Assembly (NCBI RefSeq): GCF_006738645.1 | Contig: NZ_AP019700.1 | Span: 4,570,001-4,634,000, forward strand | Direction of reading: 5' to 3' | Length of the DNA stretch: 64,000 bases | Source: Stella humosa | GTDB taxonomy: Bacteria > Pseudomonadota > Alphaproteobacteria > ATCC43930 > Allostellaceae | In this document: positions 1-9,234 of the stretch, in pieces | Layout of the letters: the number at the start of each line of letters is the position of its first letter | Numbering within the stretch: the first letter of the stretch is position 1 | Notes under the pieces: generated by a model | Told to the model about the DNA's origin: nothing | What the model saw: only the letters and a program-made list of their open reading frames with translations | Database searches by the model: none | Translations under genes and position numbers: made by a program

Positions 1-60
1 CGCGATCCGGTGTGGGTGACGGAAGCCGAACTGGCCGATGCCAACCGGGCCGAGCGTTAG
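1..60 (+). CDS. C-terminal end of an unidentified protein (partial)
   Basis: An open frame enters from outside the window and ends at a TAG at 58-60. Only 19 residues are visible (ending ANRAER), too few to identify the family. It stops about 57 bases before the promoter of the ribosomal genes, so it belongs to an upstream unit. Frame choice rests only on openness and high third-position GC. Confidence 0.4.
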   Translation, partial: RDPVWVTEAELADANRAER

Positions 61-116
61 CCCCACCGCGCCAGGCGCCAACGTGCGCGCCTGGGCGAAG
101 CGCGGAAGCAGGGCGA

Positions 117-144
117 TTGACTCCCGCCGCATCCTGACTATAGT
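117..144 (+). promoter_or_regulatory. Promoter of rplU-rpmA
   Basis: A TTGACT -35 box (117-122) is followed after 16 bases by a TATAGT -10 box (139-144), close to the vegetative sigma-70-type consensus. It lies about 65 bases before the rplU start codon, leaving a 5' leader. In such a GC-rich region the AT-rich -10 stands out. Seen in sequence; the start point is inferred. Confidence 0.7.
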
Positions 145-208
145 GCCGCGCTTCCGGGCGGTCCGCAGGGGTCGCCCGCAATCATTGTCGAGACGAGCCT
201 AACTGGCC

Positions 209-520
209 ATGTACGCAGTCATCCGAACCGGCGGCAAGCAATACAAAGTCGCCAAGGACGACGTTATCGTCGTCGAGAAGCTCGAAGCCGAACCCGGCTC
301 CGCGATCACGATCGGCGACGTGCTGATGGTCGGCGGCGAGGCTGGCGTCACCGTCGGCAGCCCGCTGGTTGCCGGTGCCGCCGTCACGGCTGAGGTCGTG
401 AGCCAGGGCAAGGGCGAGAAAGTCATCATCTTCAAGAAGAAGCGGCGCCAGAATTATCGCCGCAAGCGTGGGCATCGCCAGATGCACACGGTCTTGAAGA
501 TCACCGGCATCGCCGCCTGA
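209..520 (+). CDS. rplU: 50S ribosomal protein L21
   Basis: The 103-residue product has the typical L21 start [14 protein letters not shown] and the basic RNA-binding stretch [16 protein letters not shown] near residues 72-87. Length equals the usual bacterial L21 (about 103 residues). L21 binds 23S rRNA in the large subunit, near L20. It is followed after 13 bases by rpmA, the standard L21-L27 operon, and is preceded by a strong promoter. The C terminus [10 protein letters not shown] is typical for the family. Confidence 0.98.
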   Translation: MYAVIRTGGKQYKVAKDDVIVVEKLEAEPGSAITIGDVLMVGGEAGVTVGSPLVAGAAVTAEVVSQGKGEKVIIFKKKRRQNYRRKRGHRQMHTVLKITGIAA

Positions 521-533
521 CGGAGTAGTCACG

Positions 534-809
534 ATGGCACACAAGAAAGCAGGCGGTAGCTCCCGCAACGGCCGCGATTCCGCCGGCCGACGCCTTGGCG
601 TGAAGCGTTTCGGCGGCCAGCATGTGCTGGCCGGCAACATCCTGGTCCGCCAGCGCGGGACGAAGTTCCACGCCGGCGAGCATGTCGGGATGGGCCGCGA
701 CCACACGCTGTTCGCCCTGACGGACGGCCATGTCGCGTTCGGCATCCATCACGGCAAGACCCTGATCTCGGTGGTCCCGGTCGCGATCGAGGCGATGCCG
801 GCCGAGTAA
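534..809 (+). CDS. rpmA: 50S ribosomal protein L27
   Basis: The 91-residue product begins [16 protein letters not shown], the conserved flexible N-terminal arm of L27 that reaches toward the peptidyl-transferase centre. The following [21 protein letters not shown] is the family core. No cleavable N-terminal extension of the Firmicutes type is present. It is the second gene of the rplU-rpmA unit, which ends at the hairpin terminator directly downstream. Confidence 0.98.
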   Translation: MAHKKAGGSSRNGRDSAGRRLGVKRFGGQHVLAGNILVRQRGTKFHAGEHVGMGRDHTLFALTDGHVAFGIHHGKTLISVVPVAIEAMPAE

Positions 810-1985
<1,176 letters not shown>

Positions 1986-1999
1986 GTTCGAATGGCGTG

Positions 2000-3148
2000 A
2001 TGGCGGAGCCTGCCGCGGGCACCGGCCCCAGCCTGGCCGAGGCGCGGCGCGTCATCGTCAAGATCGGCTCTGCCCTGCTGGTCGACGATGCGACGGGGGC
2101 CATCCGCCGCGAGTGGCTGGACCGGCTGGCCGACGACGTGGCGGCCTTGCGCGCGCGCGGCCAGGAGGTGGTGATCGTCACGTCCGGCGCCATCAGCGTC
2201 GGCCGCCGCCATCTGGGCCTGACGCGCCAGCGCATCCGCCTGGAGGAGAAGCAGGCGGCCGCCGCCACCGGCCAGATCCGCCTGGCCCATGCCTATGCCG
2301 AGACCTTCGCGCGCCACGGCATCACCGTCGCCCAGATCCTGCTGACACCCGAGGACACCGAGCAGCGCCGCCGCCACCTGAACGCGCGGGCGACGCTGGA
2401 GACGCTGCTCGGCCTGGGCGCCATCCCGGTCGTCAACGAGAACGACACGGTGGCAACGGCCGAGATCCGCTTCGGCGACAACGACCGGCTGGCCGCCCGC
2501 GTCGCCCAGATGATCTCGGCCGACACACTGGTCCTGCTGTCGGACATCGACGGGCTCTACACAGCCGACCCCAAGCGCGACCCTTCGGCCCGCCACATCC
2601 CGGTGGTGCCGGCGATGACGCCCGAGATCGAGGCGATGGCGGGCGACGCCCTGCCCGGCTACAGCTCGGGCGGGATGGTGACAAAGCTGGCGGCCGCTCG
2701 CATTGCGGTGGCCGCCGGCTGCCGCATGATCATCGCCCAGGGCAAGCGCCCGAACCCGATCGCCGCCATCCTGGACGGCCAGCCCTGCACCTGGTTCCTG
2801 GCCGGCGGCGGCCCGCGCGCGGCGCGCAAGCGCTGGATCGCGGGCTCGGTCAAGCCGCGCGGCGTGCTGGTGGTCGATCCCGGTGCCGCCCGCGCCCTGC
2901 TGGGCGGCCGCAGCCTGCTGCCGGCGGGCGTGGCCGCCGTCGAGGGCCGCTTCGAGCGCGGCGATCCCGTCGTCATCCGCGACCGCGAGGGCCGCGATCT
3001 CGGCCGGGGGCTCGCCGCCTATGGCAGCGCCGACGCCATTCGCATCCGCGGCCACCAGAGCGACGAGATCGCCGGCATCCTGGGCTATCGCGGGCGCGAG
3101 GAGATGATCCACCGCGACGACCTGGCCCTGGCGGAGGAAGCCCAATGA
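2000..3148 (+). CDS. proB: Glutamate 5-kinase
   Basis: ProB phosphorylates glutamate in the first step of proline synthesis. The amino-acid kinase domain begins with [14 protein letters not shown] and holds [11 protein letters not shown] and the VNENDTVA motif. A C-terminal PUA domain (about residues 275-360, starting near [10 protein letters not shown]) matches the full-length enzyme. I chose ATG 2000, giving 382 residues. An in-frame GTG at 1982 overlaps the obgE stop (GTGA) and would add six residues, so either start is possible. The stop overlaps the proA start as ATGA, implying coupled translation. Confidence 0.96.
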   Translation: MAEPAAGTGPSLAEARRVIVKIGSALLVDDATGAIRREWLDRLADDVAALRARGQEVVIVTSGAISVGRRHLGLTRQRIRLEEKQAAAATGQIRLAHAYAETFARHGITVAQILLTPEDTEQRRRHLNARATLETLLGLGAIPVVNENDTVATAEIRFGDNDRLAARVAQMISADTLVLLSDIDGLYTADPKRDPSARHIPVVPAMTPEIEAMAGDALPGYSSGGMVTKLAAARIAVAAGCRMIIAQGKRPNPIAAILDGQPCTWFLAGGGPRAARKRWIAGSVKPRGVLVVDPGAARALLGGRSLLPAGVAAVEGRFERGDPVVIRDREGRDLGRGLAAYGSADAIRIRGHQSDEIAGILGYRGREEMIHRDDLALAEEAQ

Positions 3149-4449
3149 GTGCACTGCCGGCCGATACCGAGACCTCTGATACCCAGGCCTCCGACAGCCT
3201 GGCCGACCAGATGGCGCGACTGGGCCGCGATGCCCGCGCCGCCGCCGCCCGCCTGTCGACCACGCCTGCCGCGGCCAAGAACCAGGCCCTGGCCGCCGCC
3301 GCCGATGCCATCCGCCAGGCCCGGCCGGCGATCCTGGCCGCCAACGCGGCCGACCTGGAGGACGCCCGCCGCGCCGGCCTGTCGGGCGCCATGGTCGACC
3401 GGCTGCTGCTGAACGACGCCCGCGTCGAGGCGATGGCCCGCGGCCTGGAGGAAGTGGCCGCCCTGCCCGACCCGGTCGGCGACACGCTGGCGGAATGGAC
3501 CCGGCCGAACGGCCTGCGCATCGCCCGTGTCCGCGTGCCGCTCGGCGTCATCGGCATCATCTTCGAGAGCCGGCCCAACGTGACGGCGGACGCGGCCGGC
3601 CTGTGCCTGAAATCCGGCAATGCCGCCATCCTGCGCCCGGGGTCGGAGAGCTTCCGCTCGTCGCGCGCGATCCTGGCGGCGATGCAGGCGGGGCTGGCCG
3701 CGGCCGGCCTGCCGGCCGCGGCCGTCCAGATGGTGCCGACCGCTGACCGCGCCGCCGTCGGCATCCTGCTCGGCATGTCCGGCGTGATCGACGTCATCGT
3801 GCCGCGCGGCGGCCGCGGCCTGATCGAGCGGGTGATCGCCGAGAGCCGGGTCCCGGTCATCCGCCACCTCGACGGCAACTGCCATGTCTATGTCGATGGC
3901 GCGGCCGACCTGGCGATGGCGCGCGCCATCGTCGGCAACGCCAAGCTGCGGCGCACGGGCGTGTGCGGGGCGGCCGAATCGCTCCTGGTCGATCGGCGGG
4001 CAGCCGCCACCCACCTGGCGCCCATCGTCCGCGACCTGCTGGATGGCGGGTGCGAGGTGCGCGGCTCGGCCGAGGTGGCCGCGATCGACCCGCGCGTCGT
4101 GCCGGCGACCGAGGCCGACTGGTCGACCGAGTACCTGGACGCCGTCATCTCGGCCACCCTGGTCGACGGCGTCGAGGGCGCCATCGCCCATATCGAACGC
4201 TACGGCTCGCACCACACGGATGCCATCGTCACCGACGACGAGACGGCCGCCGCCCGCTTCCTGGCCGCGGTCGACAGTGCCGTCGTGCTGCACAACGCCT
4301 CGACCCAGTTCACCGACGGCGGCGAGTTCGGCATGGGGGCCGAGATCGGCATCTCCACCGACAAGCTGCATGCGCGCGGGCCGGTCGGGGCCGAGCAGCT
4401 CACCTCGTACAAGTATGTCGTGCGCGGCAGCGGCCAGCTCCGCCCCTGA
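3145..4449 (+). CDS. proA: Gamma-glutamyl phosphate reductase
   Basis: ProA reduces gamma-glutamyl phosphate with NADPH to glutamate semialdehyde, the second step of proline synthesis. The 434-residue sequence has the ALDH-like fold signatures: [21 protein letters not shown] (first 20 residues diagnostic), VPRGG, and the catalytic-cysteine region [13 protein letters not shown]. The start ATG overlaps the proB stop by 4 bases. The first 25 residues (Thr/Asp/Ser-rich) are a non-conserved extension. The 3' end overlaps the likely nadD start. Confidence 0.97.
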   Translation: MSALPADTETSDTQASDSLADQMARLGRDARAAAARLSTTPAAAKNQALAAAADAIRQARPAILAANAADLEDARRAGLSGAMVDRLLLNDARVEAMARGLEEVAALPDPVGDTLAEWTRPNGLRIARVRVPLGVIGIIFESRPNVTADAAGLCLKSGNAAILRPGSESFRSSRAILAAMQAGLAAAGLPAAAVQMVPTADRAAVGILLGMSGVIDVIVPRGGRGLIERVIAESRVPVIRHLDGNCHVYVDGAADLAMARAIVGNAKLRRTGVCGAAESLLVDRRAAATHLAPIVRDLLDGGCEVRGSAEVAAIDPRVVPATEADWSTEYLDAVISATLVDGVEGAIAHIERYGSHHTDAIVTDDETAAARFLAAVDSAVVLHNASTQFTDGGEFGMGAEIGISTDKLHARGPVGAEQLTSYKYVVRGSGQLRP

Positions 4450-5128
4450 GGCGCCCCGGCCCGGCCGCGGGCCGCCACCGGACCGCCTGGCCGCGCTGGA
4501 TCCCGGCCGCCGCCGGGTCGGGCTGCTGGGCGGGTCGTTCAACCCGGCCCATGACGGCCATCGCCACCTGTCGCTGTGGGCGCTGCGACGCCTGAGGCTC
4601 GACTGCGTGTGGTGGCTGGTGTCGCCCCAGAACCCGCTGAAAGCCACCGCCGGCATGGCACCGCTCGGCCGTCGCCTGGCCGAGGCCCGCCGCGTCGCCC
4701 GCCACCCGGCCATCCGCGTGACCGACGTCGAACGTGCGCTCGGCACCCGCTACACCGCCGACACGCTGCGCGCGCTGACGGGCCGTTTCCCGCGCGCGCG
4801 CTTCGTCTGGCTGATGGGGGCCGACAACCTGCGGCAGATTCGTCGCTGGAAACGCTGGGATTCGATCTTCATGCGGCTGCCGGTTGCGGTGTTCGACCGG
4901 CCTTCCTATGCTTTAGGTGCGCTTTCCGGTATGGCGGCGCGTCGGTTTGCCCGCAATCGCATCCCGGCATCGGCGGCACCATCGCTCGCAAACCGTTCGG
5001 CCCCGGCCTGGACATTCGTGCGAATGCCGCTCCACCCGGCGTCCGCCACCCGGATCCGCGAAGGTCGCGCGTCGTATCGACGCCCGGCGCCATCGGCGCA
5101 TAGCGCCCAACAGGAGGTTACACCATAA
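4415..5128 (+). CDS. nadD: Nicotinate-nucleotide adenylyltransferase
   Basis: NadD adenylylates nicotinate mononucleotide in NAD synthesis. The nucleotidyltransferase signature [18 protein letters not shown] (with HxGH) is followed by [26 protein letters not shown] and the C-terminal SATRIREG, which matches the SxTxIR motif. The only plausible start before the signature is ATG 4415, inside the end of proA, giving a 35-base overlap and 237 residues. The first about 30 residues are low-complexity and not conserved. Position between proA and rsfS is the usual alphaproteobacterial order. Confidence 0.93.
   Translation: MSCAAAASSAPEAPRPGRGPPPDRLAALDPGRRRVGLLGGSFNPAHDGHRHLSLWALRRLRLDCVWWLVSPQNPLKATAGMAPLGRRLAEARRVARHPAIRVTDVERALGTRYTADTLRALTGRFPRARFVWLMGADNLRQIRRWKRWDSIFMRLPVAVFDRPSYALGALSGMAARRFARNRIPASAAPSLANRSAPAWTFVRMPLHPASATRIREGRASYRRPAPSAHSAQQEVTP
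5112..5127 (+). promoter_or_regulatory. Strong ribosome-binding site facing an ATA codon
   Basis: A perfect AGGAGG at 5112-5117 is followed after 7 bases by ATA (5125-5127), in frame with rsfS and overlapping the nadD stop as ATAA. No ATG, GTG or TTG lies at the expected distance. If the third base were G, this would be the ATGA-type overlap seen at proB/proA. It is either a rare AUA start or a single-base error or mutation. Confidence 0.55.
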
Positions 5129-5166
5129 GACGCCGCACGCCCGTTGCCAGCGAACCCGACCGGGAG

Positions 5167-5616
5167 ATGCTGGAACTCGTCCGGGCATCCCTTGATGACG
5201 ACAAGGCCGAAGAGCTGATCGTCATCGAACTGGCCGGCAAGTCATCCATCGCCGACTTCATGGTCATCGCCAGCGGGCGCTCCACGCGCCAGGTGTCGTC
5301 GATGGCCGAGAACCTGCGCATGAAGCTGATCGCCGCCGGCATCCGGCGGGTGGGCGTCGAAGGGCTGACCCAGGGCGACTGGGTGCTGCTCGACGCCGGC
5401 GACATCATCGTCCACCTGTTCCGGCCCGAGGTCCGCGCCTTCTACAATCTCGAGAAGATGTGGGGCAGCGACATGCCGGGCAGCGCACCGGTGCCGCCGC
5501 CGGAAGACCCGGTGCCGGGTATCTCCGAAGCAGACATCGCCGAAGAGGACATGGACGAGGAAGACATGGCCGAAGAGGACATGTCGGAAAAGGGGGCCGC
5601 TTCGGCGACCGCCTGA
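5167..5616 (+). CDS. rsfS: Ribosomal silencing factor RsfS
   Basis: RsfS (Iojap/YbeB) binds L14 and blocks subunit joining when nutrients are scarce. The core ELVRASLDDDKAEELIVIEL, then SSIADFMVIASGRSTRQV and GDIIVHLFRPEVRAFYNLEKMW, is diagnostic. From ATG 5167 the product has 149 residues. The ribosome-binding site instead faces an ATA codon at 5125, which would add 14 residues ([13 protein letters not shown] plus start). A C-terminal tail of about 40 residues after the core is strongly acidic with a three-fold EEDM repeat. The nadD-rsfS-rlmH order is standard. Confidence 0.95.
   Translation: MLELVRASLDDDKAEELIVIELAGKSSIADFMVIASGRSTRQVSSMAENLRMKLIAAGIRRVGVEGLTQGDWVLLDAGDIIVHLFRPEVRAFYNLEKMWGSDMPGSAPVPPPEDPVPGISEADIAEEDMDEEDMAEEDMSEKGAASATA
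5539..5583 (+). repeat. Three 15-bp in-frame repeats in the rsfS tail
   Basis: Three consecutive 15-base units encode AEEDM, DEEDM and AEEDM. The first and third are identical (GCCGAAGAGGACATG) and the middle one differs at the first codon and by synonymous changes. They form the acidic tail of RsfS, outside its conserved fold, and look like an in-frame tandem duplication. Confidence 0.85.
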
Positions 5617-5644
5617 CCGTTTCCCGAGGCGGCCGGGCGGCCCA

Positions 5645-6100
5645 GTGCGCATCCATGTGATCGCGGTCGGCCGTGCCCGCGGCGGACCGACCGCGACCCT
5701 GTTCACGGACTATGCCGGCCGCCTGCCCTGGCCGGTCACCTTGCACGAGGTCGAGGCCAAGGCCGCCGCCCCGGCCGAGCGCACCCAGCGCGAGGAAGCG
5801 CTGATGGCCGCCCGCATCCCGGCGCGGGCGACCATTGTGGCACTCGATCCGCGCGGCCGGGTGCTGTCGAGCGAGGACCTGGCCCAACGCATCGGCCGCT
5901 GGCGCGACGAGGGCACCGGCGATCTCGCCTTCCTCATCGGCGGCGCCGATGGGCTGGGCGATGGCTTGCGCGCGCGGGCCCACCTGCTGCTGTCGTTCGG
6001 GCCGATGATCTGGCCCCATTTGCTGGCCCGCGCGATGCTGGCCGAGCAACTGTTTCGCGCCCACACCATCCTGACCGGCCACCCCTACCACCGGGAGTGA
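5645..6100 (+). CDS. rlmH: 23S rRNA (pseudouridine1915-N3)-methyltransferase RlmH
   Basis: RlmH methylates pseudouridine 1915 in helix 69 of 23S rRNA. The 151-residue length is close to the family's usual about 155. The SPOUT-fold motifs are present: LDPRGRVLSSEDLAQRI, then LIGGADGLGDGLR for SAM binding, and the C-terminal LAEQLFRAHTILTGHPYHRE. The start is GTG 5645, since MRIHVIAVGR is the conserved beginning. It is the last gene of the housekeeping run. The stop codon lies within the first unit of a 17-bp tandem repeat. Confidence 0.96.
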   Translation: MRIHVIAVGRARGGPTATLFTDYAGRLPWPVTLHEVEAKAAAPAERTQREEALMAARIPARATIVALDPRGRVLSSEDLAQRIGRWRDEGTGDLAFLIGGADGLGDGLRARAHLLLSFGPMIWPHLLARAMLAEQLFRAHTILTGHPYHRE

Positions 6101-6138
6101 CCGGCCACCGGGAGTGACCGGCCACCGGGAGTGACCGG
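6088..6138 (+). repeat. Three perfect 17-bp tandem repeats over the rlmH stop
   Basis: The unit CCACCGGGAGTGACCGG occurs three times head to tail (6088-6104, 6105-6121, 6122-6138) with no mismatch. The first copy contains the end of rlmH, including its TGA stop (6098-6100). The array fills nearly all of the gap to the convergent gene ending at 6150. It looks like a slippage or duplication product. Confidence 0.95.
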
Positions 6139-6149
6139 CCGATCCAGCC

Positions 6150-7304
6150 TCAGCGCAGGGTCTCGACCGCATAGTGGCGCACCCGGTCCTCGTCGACCCG
6201 GATGCCCAGGCCCGGCGTGCGCGGCACGATGACCCGCCCATTCTCCACGGGGAACGGCTCGGCCAGCAGGTCGCGCTCCAGGAAGTAGGTCGCCTGGTAG
6301 AATTCGCAGCCGAGCGAGATGTTGGGCGTGGCCGCGATCATGTGGGTTCCGGCCAGGTGGGCGATGCCGGTCTCGAACATGTCGCCGCCATAGCAGGCGA
6401 TGCCGGCCGCCGCACAGATGGCCGACACCTTGCGGCCGGCCATCATGCCGCCATGCTTCATGATCTTGACGCTGACCAGATCGGCCATACGCTGGGACGC
6501 GACCAGCAGGGCGTCGGTCGGCGTGAACACGCTCTCGTCGGCCAGGACCGGCGTGTCGAGCGCGCGGGTGATCTCGGCCAGGGCGGCGCGCTGGTGACCG
6601 GGCACCGGCTGCTCGATGAAAGTGGGCTTGAAGGCCTCGACGTCGCGCAGCTGGCGGATCGCGTCGTAGGCCGCCATCCCCTGGTTGTAGTCGATGCGCA
6701 GCTCGGCATCGGCCGGGATCTCGTTGCGGAAACGCTCCATCCGCTTCAGGTCGACGGCGTGGCCGGCAAAGCCCGTCTTCATCTTGAACAGGCGCAGGCC
6801 CTCGCCGTACAGGCGCCGGACCATGTCCATGTCGCGGTCGAAGTCCGGGTCGGCGACCGAGAAGGAGAGCGGGATCGAATCCCGGCAGCGCCCGCCCAAC
6901 AGCTCGGCCACGGGCAGGCCGCATGCCTGGCCGACGATGTCGAACAGGGCCATCTCCATCGCCGCCTTGGCCTCGGGATGGCCGACGACGGCATGGTCGG
7001 CCGCATCCAGCAGTTCCTCGATGCGGGTGGGATCGGCACCGACCAGGATCGGGCGCAGGTAGACGTTGAGGGCGGCCGCCACCGCCTCGATCGTGCCGGT
7101 GAACACCGCCCACGGCGCCGCGTCGCCCCAGCCGGTGATCCCGGCATCGGTCTCCAGCTTCAGGATGGCATTGCGCACCGACCCCTCGATGTCGCCGGAG
7201 CCGTGCCGACGCTTGATCAGGACGGGGATGTCGGTGACGTAGACGGTAAGCCCGGTGATGCGCAGGCTTGGCAGGGCGGGCCGATTGGCGCTGGTGGCGG
7301 TCAA
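6150..7304 (-). CDS. Enolase-superfamily enzyme (muconate cycloisomerase / mandelate racemase group)
   Basis: The 384-residue protein has the N-terminal capping domain and the barrel residues of the muconate-lactonizing subgroup. A K-x-K pair sits in FKMKTGF. The three metal ligands are in RIDYNQ, IEQPV and LADES, and the partner lysine is in SVKIMKHGG. Such enzymes abstract a proton next to a carboxylate (cycloisomerase, dehydratase or epimerase), and the exact substrate cannot be read here. The start is TTG 7304, preceded by GAGG at 8 bases; no ATG or GTG fits. It shares strand with the binding-protein gene upstream of it (7413-8423), so both may be one transcript. Confidence 0.88.
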   Translation of the reverse strand: MTATSANRPALPSLRITGLTVYVTDIPVLIKRRHGSGDIEGSVRNAILKLETDAGITGWGDAAPWAVFTGTIEAVAAALNVYLRPILVGADPTRIEELLDAADHAVVGHPEAKAAMEMALFDIVGQACGLPVAELLGGRCRDSIPLSFSVADPDFDRDMDMVRRLYGEGLRLFKMKTGFAGHAVDLKRMERFRNEIPADAELRIDYNQGMAAYDAIRQLRDVEAFKPTFIEQPVPGHQRAALAEITRALDTPVLADESVFTPTDALLVASQRMADLVSVKIMKHGGMMAGRKVSAICAAAGIACYGGDMFETGIAHLAGTHMIAATPNISLGCEFYQATYFLERDLLAEPFPVENGRVIVPRTPGLGIRVDEDRVRHYAVETLR

Positions 7305-7374
7305 GGGTCGAGCCTCGTCGATCGGGGGATCAGGCCGGCGATCCGGCCCCGCCCCCGATCATTCGACGATCCGC

Positions 7375-7404
7375 GGCCGGGGGCAAGCGCCGATGCCCCC
7401 GGCC
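7375..7404 (-). terminator. Hairpin between the binding-protein gene and the enolase-family gene
   Basis: A perfect 11-bp stem (GGCCGGGGGCA at 7375-7385, TGCCCCCGGCC at 7394-7404) with an 8-base loop lies 8 bases past the binding-protein stop on the minus strand. There is no T tract, so it is more likely an mRNA-stabilising or attenuating hairpin than a full terminator. Confidence 0.5.
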
Positions 7405-7412
7405 GGCGGCAA

Positions 7413-8423
7413 CTACTTCGTCTTCGGCTGGGTCATCTTGATCGACTTGTCGAGGAACTCGTTGGTGTAGACGGTCTTCACGTCGAACGCCTTGTCGAGC
7501 TTGAAGTAGGTCGCCGCCAGGTCGTAGTCGGCCGCCATGCGCGTGTCGTCGTGCCAGCCCAGCGCCACCGAGCGCGAGGTCTGGTCGCTCATCAGCACGG
7601 TGACGAGTTCCCAGTTCGTCATCTCGTTGTCGAACTTCAGCGCGCCGTTGGCCTCGACCAGCGCCTCGACGCAGGGCTTGGGGTCGGCGACGCAGTCGGC
7701 GAAGGCCTTCTGGCTGACGCCGACGAAATCGGCCACCAGCTTCTTGTTGGCGGCCAGGAACTTGGCGTTCACCAGGACCGAGTTGCCGTAGGGGTTCACG
7801 CCGACGTCGCGCCAGGCGAGGAAGCCCATGTCGTCGCCCAGCTCGCGCTGGAAGATGTGGTGGATGTTGTAGAAGGACGTGGTGGCGTCGATCGCCTTCG
7901 ACTTCAGCGCGGCCAGCTTGCCGTTGGCGTCGATGTTGACCCAGGTGACGCTGGCTGGGTCGATGCCGGCATTCTTGGCCAGGGCCGGGAACACCACGCG
8001 GGCGGCATCGCCCGGCGGGTTGCCGATCTTCTTGCCGGCCAGGTCCTTGGCCGACTTGATGCCCGAGCTCTTCAGCCAGTAGAGGCCCTGGGGCGAATTG
8101 GCATAGACGTTCATCACCGCCACCGTCTCGGCCCCCTTGCCGCGGGCGATGAGGGCGGCCCCCATGTCAGCCAGCACGAGCGGGCTGGCGCCCGCCGCGC
8201 CGCGCTGGATGGCAACGGCCGAGCCCTTGCCGGGCTGGATGTCGAGGTCGATGCCGACCGCCTCGTAGCGCTTCATCTTGCGGGCGAAATAGTAGGGGGC
8301 ATGGTCGCCGCCCGGCACCCAGTTGAGGAAGAACTCCACCTTCTCCAGCTTCTGGGCAGACGCACCGCCGGCTAGGCCGGTCATGGCGACGGCCACCGCC
8401 GCCGCGGTCGCGAGGGTCCGCAT
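7413..8423 (-). CDS. ABC transporter periplasmic substrate-binding protein (NMT1/ThiY-like)
   Basis: The 336-residue protein starts with a signal peptide (MRTLATAAAVAVAM to about residue 25, GGASAQ). It then shows the NMT1/SsuA-type opening FFLNWVPGGDHAPYYFARK. This family binds small organic ligands such as pyrimidines, sulfonates or aromatic acids for SsuBC/ThiXZ-type transporters. ATG 8423 has a GGAGG site 8 bases upstream. No permease or ATPase is adjacent; matching ones lie 3.3 kb away (11740-13286). The shared palindrome upstream of both suggests they work together. Ligand unknown. Confidence 0.92.
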   Translation of the reverse strand: MRTLATAAAVAVAMTGLAGGASAQKLEKVEFFLNWVPGGDHAPYYFARKMKRYEAVGIDLDIQPGKGSAVAIQRGAAGASPLVLADMGAALIARGKGAETVAVMNVYANSPQGLYWLKSSGIKSAKDLAGKKIGNPPGDAARVVFPALAKNAGIDPASVTWVNIDANGKLAALKSKAIDATTSFYNIHHIFQRELGDDMGFLAWRDVGVNPYGNSVLVNAKFLAANKKLVADFVGVSQKAFADCVADPKPCVEALVEANGALKFDNEMTNWELVTVLMSDQTSRSVALGWHDDTRMAADYDLAATYFKLDKAFDVKTVYTNEFLDKSIKMTQPKTK

Positions 8424-8520
8424 CTTCGATCCTCCCTGTTCACCTGTATGGGCCGGCCCGGTTCCAGCGCCGCCCTGGTTCGAGCGCCGCTCGCCAAGCC
8501 GGCATGTTTCCGGTATCGCT

Positions 8521-8536
8521 GTAACCGGTTGGTTAC
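8521..8536. promoter_or_regulatory. Palindromic operator, copy 1 (probable TetR site)
   Basis: GTAACC-GGTT-GGTTAC is a perfect 6-bp inverted repeat with a 4-base centre. It lies between the divergent binding-protein gene and tetR, 17 bases before the chosen tetR start. An identical architecture, GTAACC-N4-GGTTAC, recurs at 10914-10929. Such short palindromes next to a tetR gene are usually its autoregulatory operator. Confidence 0.78.
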
Positions 8537-8552
8537 CCAACGGTATTCGCGC

Positions 8553-9224
8553 GTGTCGATCCCTGTCAATCAAGCAGCCCGCAACGGCGCCGCCGGCCAT
8601 CGGTCCGTTCGCGCGCGCCACCCCGAGGAGACGCGCCAGCGCCTGCTGGAAGCGGCGTGGGACGAGTTCTCGGCCAAGGGGCTGGGCGGCGCCAGGGTCG
8701 ATGCCATCGCGCGCCGGGCGGCGGCCAACAAGCGCATGATCTACCACTATTTCGGCAGCAAGGCCGGGCTCTACCTGGCCGTCCTGGAACTGGCCTACGA
8801 CCGCATTCGCGGCCATGAGCGCGCGCTCGCCCTGGAGGACTGCCCGCCCGCCGAGGGCATCGCCCGCCTCGTCGCCTACAATTTCGACTTCTGCCGGGAC
8901 AATCCGGGCTTCATCCACCTGCTGGCGAACGAGAACCTGCACCATGCCCGCCACCTCGCCCGGTCGGACAAGGTGCGGCAGGTGAACCTGCCGGTGATCG
9001 ACACCATCGGCCGGCTGCTGGCCCGCGGCGCGGCCGAGGGCGTGTTCCGCCCCGGCATCGACCCGCTCGACCTCTACATCACCATAGCCGCCCTGGGGTA
9101 CTTCTACTTCTCGAATATCCATACGCTATCGGTGGTGTTCGGCCGCGACCTCGCCCTGCCCGACACGGTCGCGGTGCGATCCGACCTGCATGTCGACTTG
9201 GTGCTGCGCTACCTGCGGCCTTGA
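8553..9224 (+). CDS. TetR-family transcriptional regulator
   Basis: The DNA-binding domain is clear: EETRQRLLEAAWDEFSAKGL, then GARVDAIARRAAANKRMIYHYFGSK (about residues 28-72). The rest is an effector-binding helical domain. GTG 8553 is the preferred start (223 residues). Upstream in-frame codons would run the gene through the palindrome at 8521-8536, and those residues do not look like protein. It is divergent from the binding-protein gene and converges on the hydrolase at 9235. I infer that it represses itself, the binding-protein gene and the 10947-16451 operon through the two matching palindromes. Confidence 0.92.
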   Translation: MSIPVNQAARNGAAGHRSVRARHPEETRQRLLEAAWDEFSAKGLGGARVDAIARRAAANKRMIYHYFGSKAGLYLAVLELAYDRIRGHERALALEDCPPAEGIARLVAYNFDFCRDNPGFIHLLANENLHHARHLARSDKVRQVNLPVIDTIGRLLARGAAEGVFRPGIDPLDLYITIAALGYFYFSNIHTLSVVFGRDLALPDTVAVRSDLHVDLVLRYLRP

Positions 9225-9234
9225 GCCCGCATCG

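Noticed and set aside
6088-6138. Possible CRISPR or REP element
   Set aside because: The units abut with no spacers, number only three, and include the rlmH coding end.
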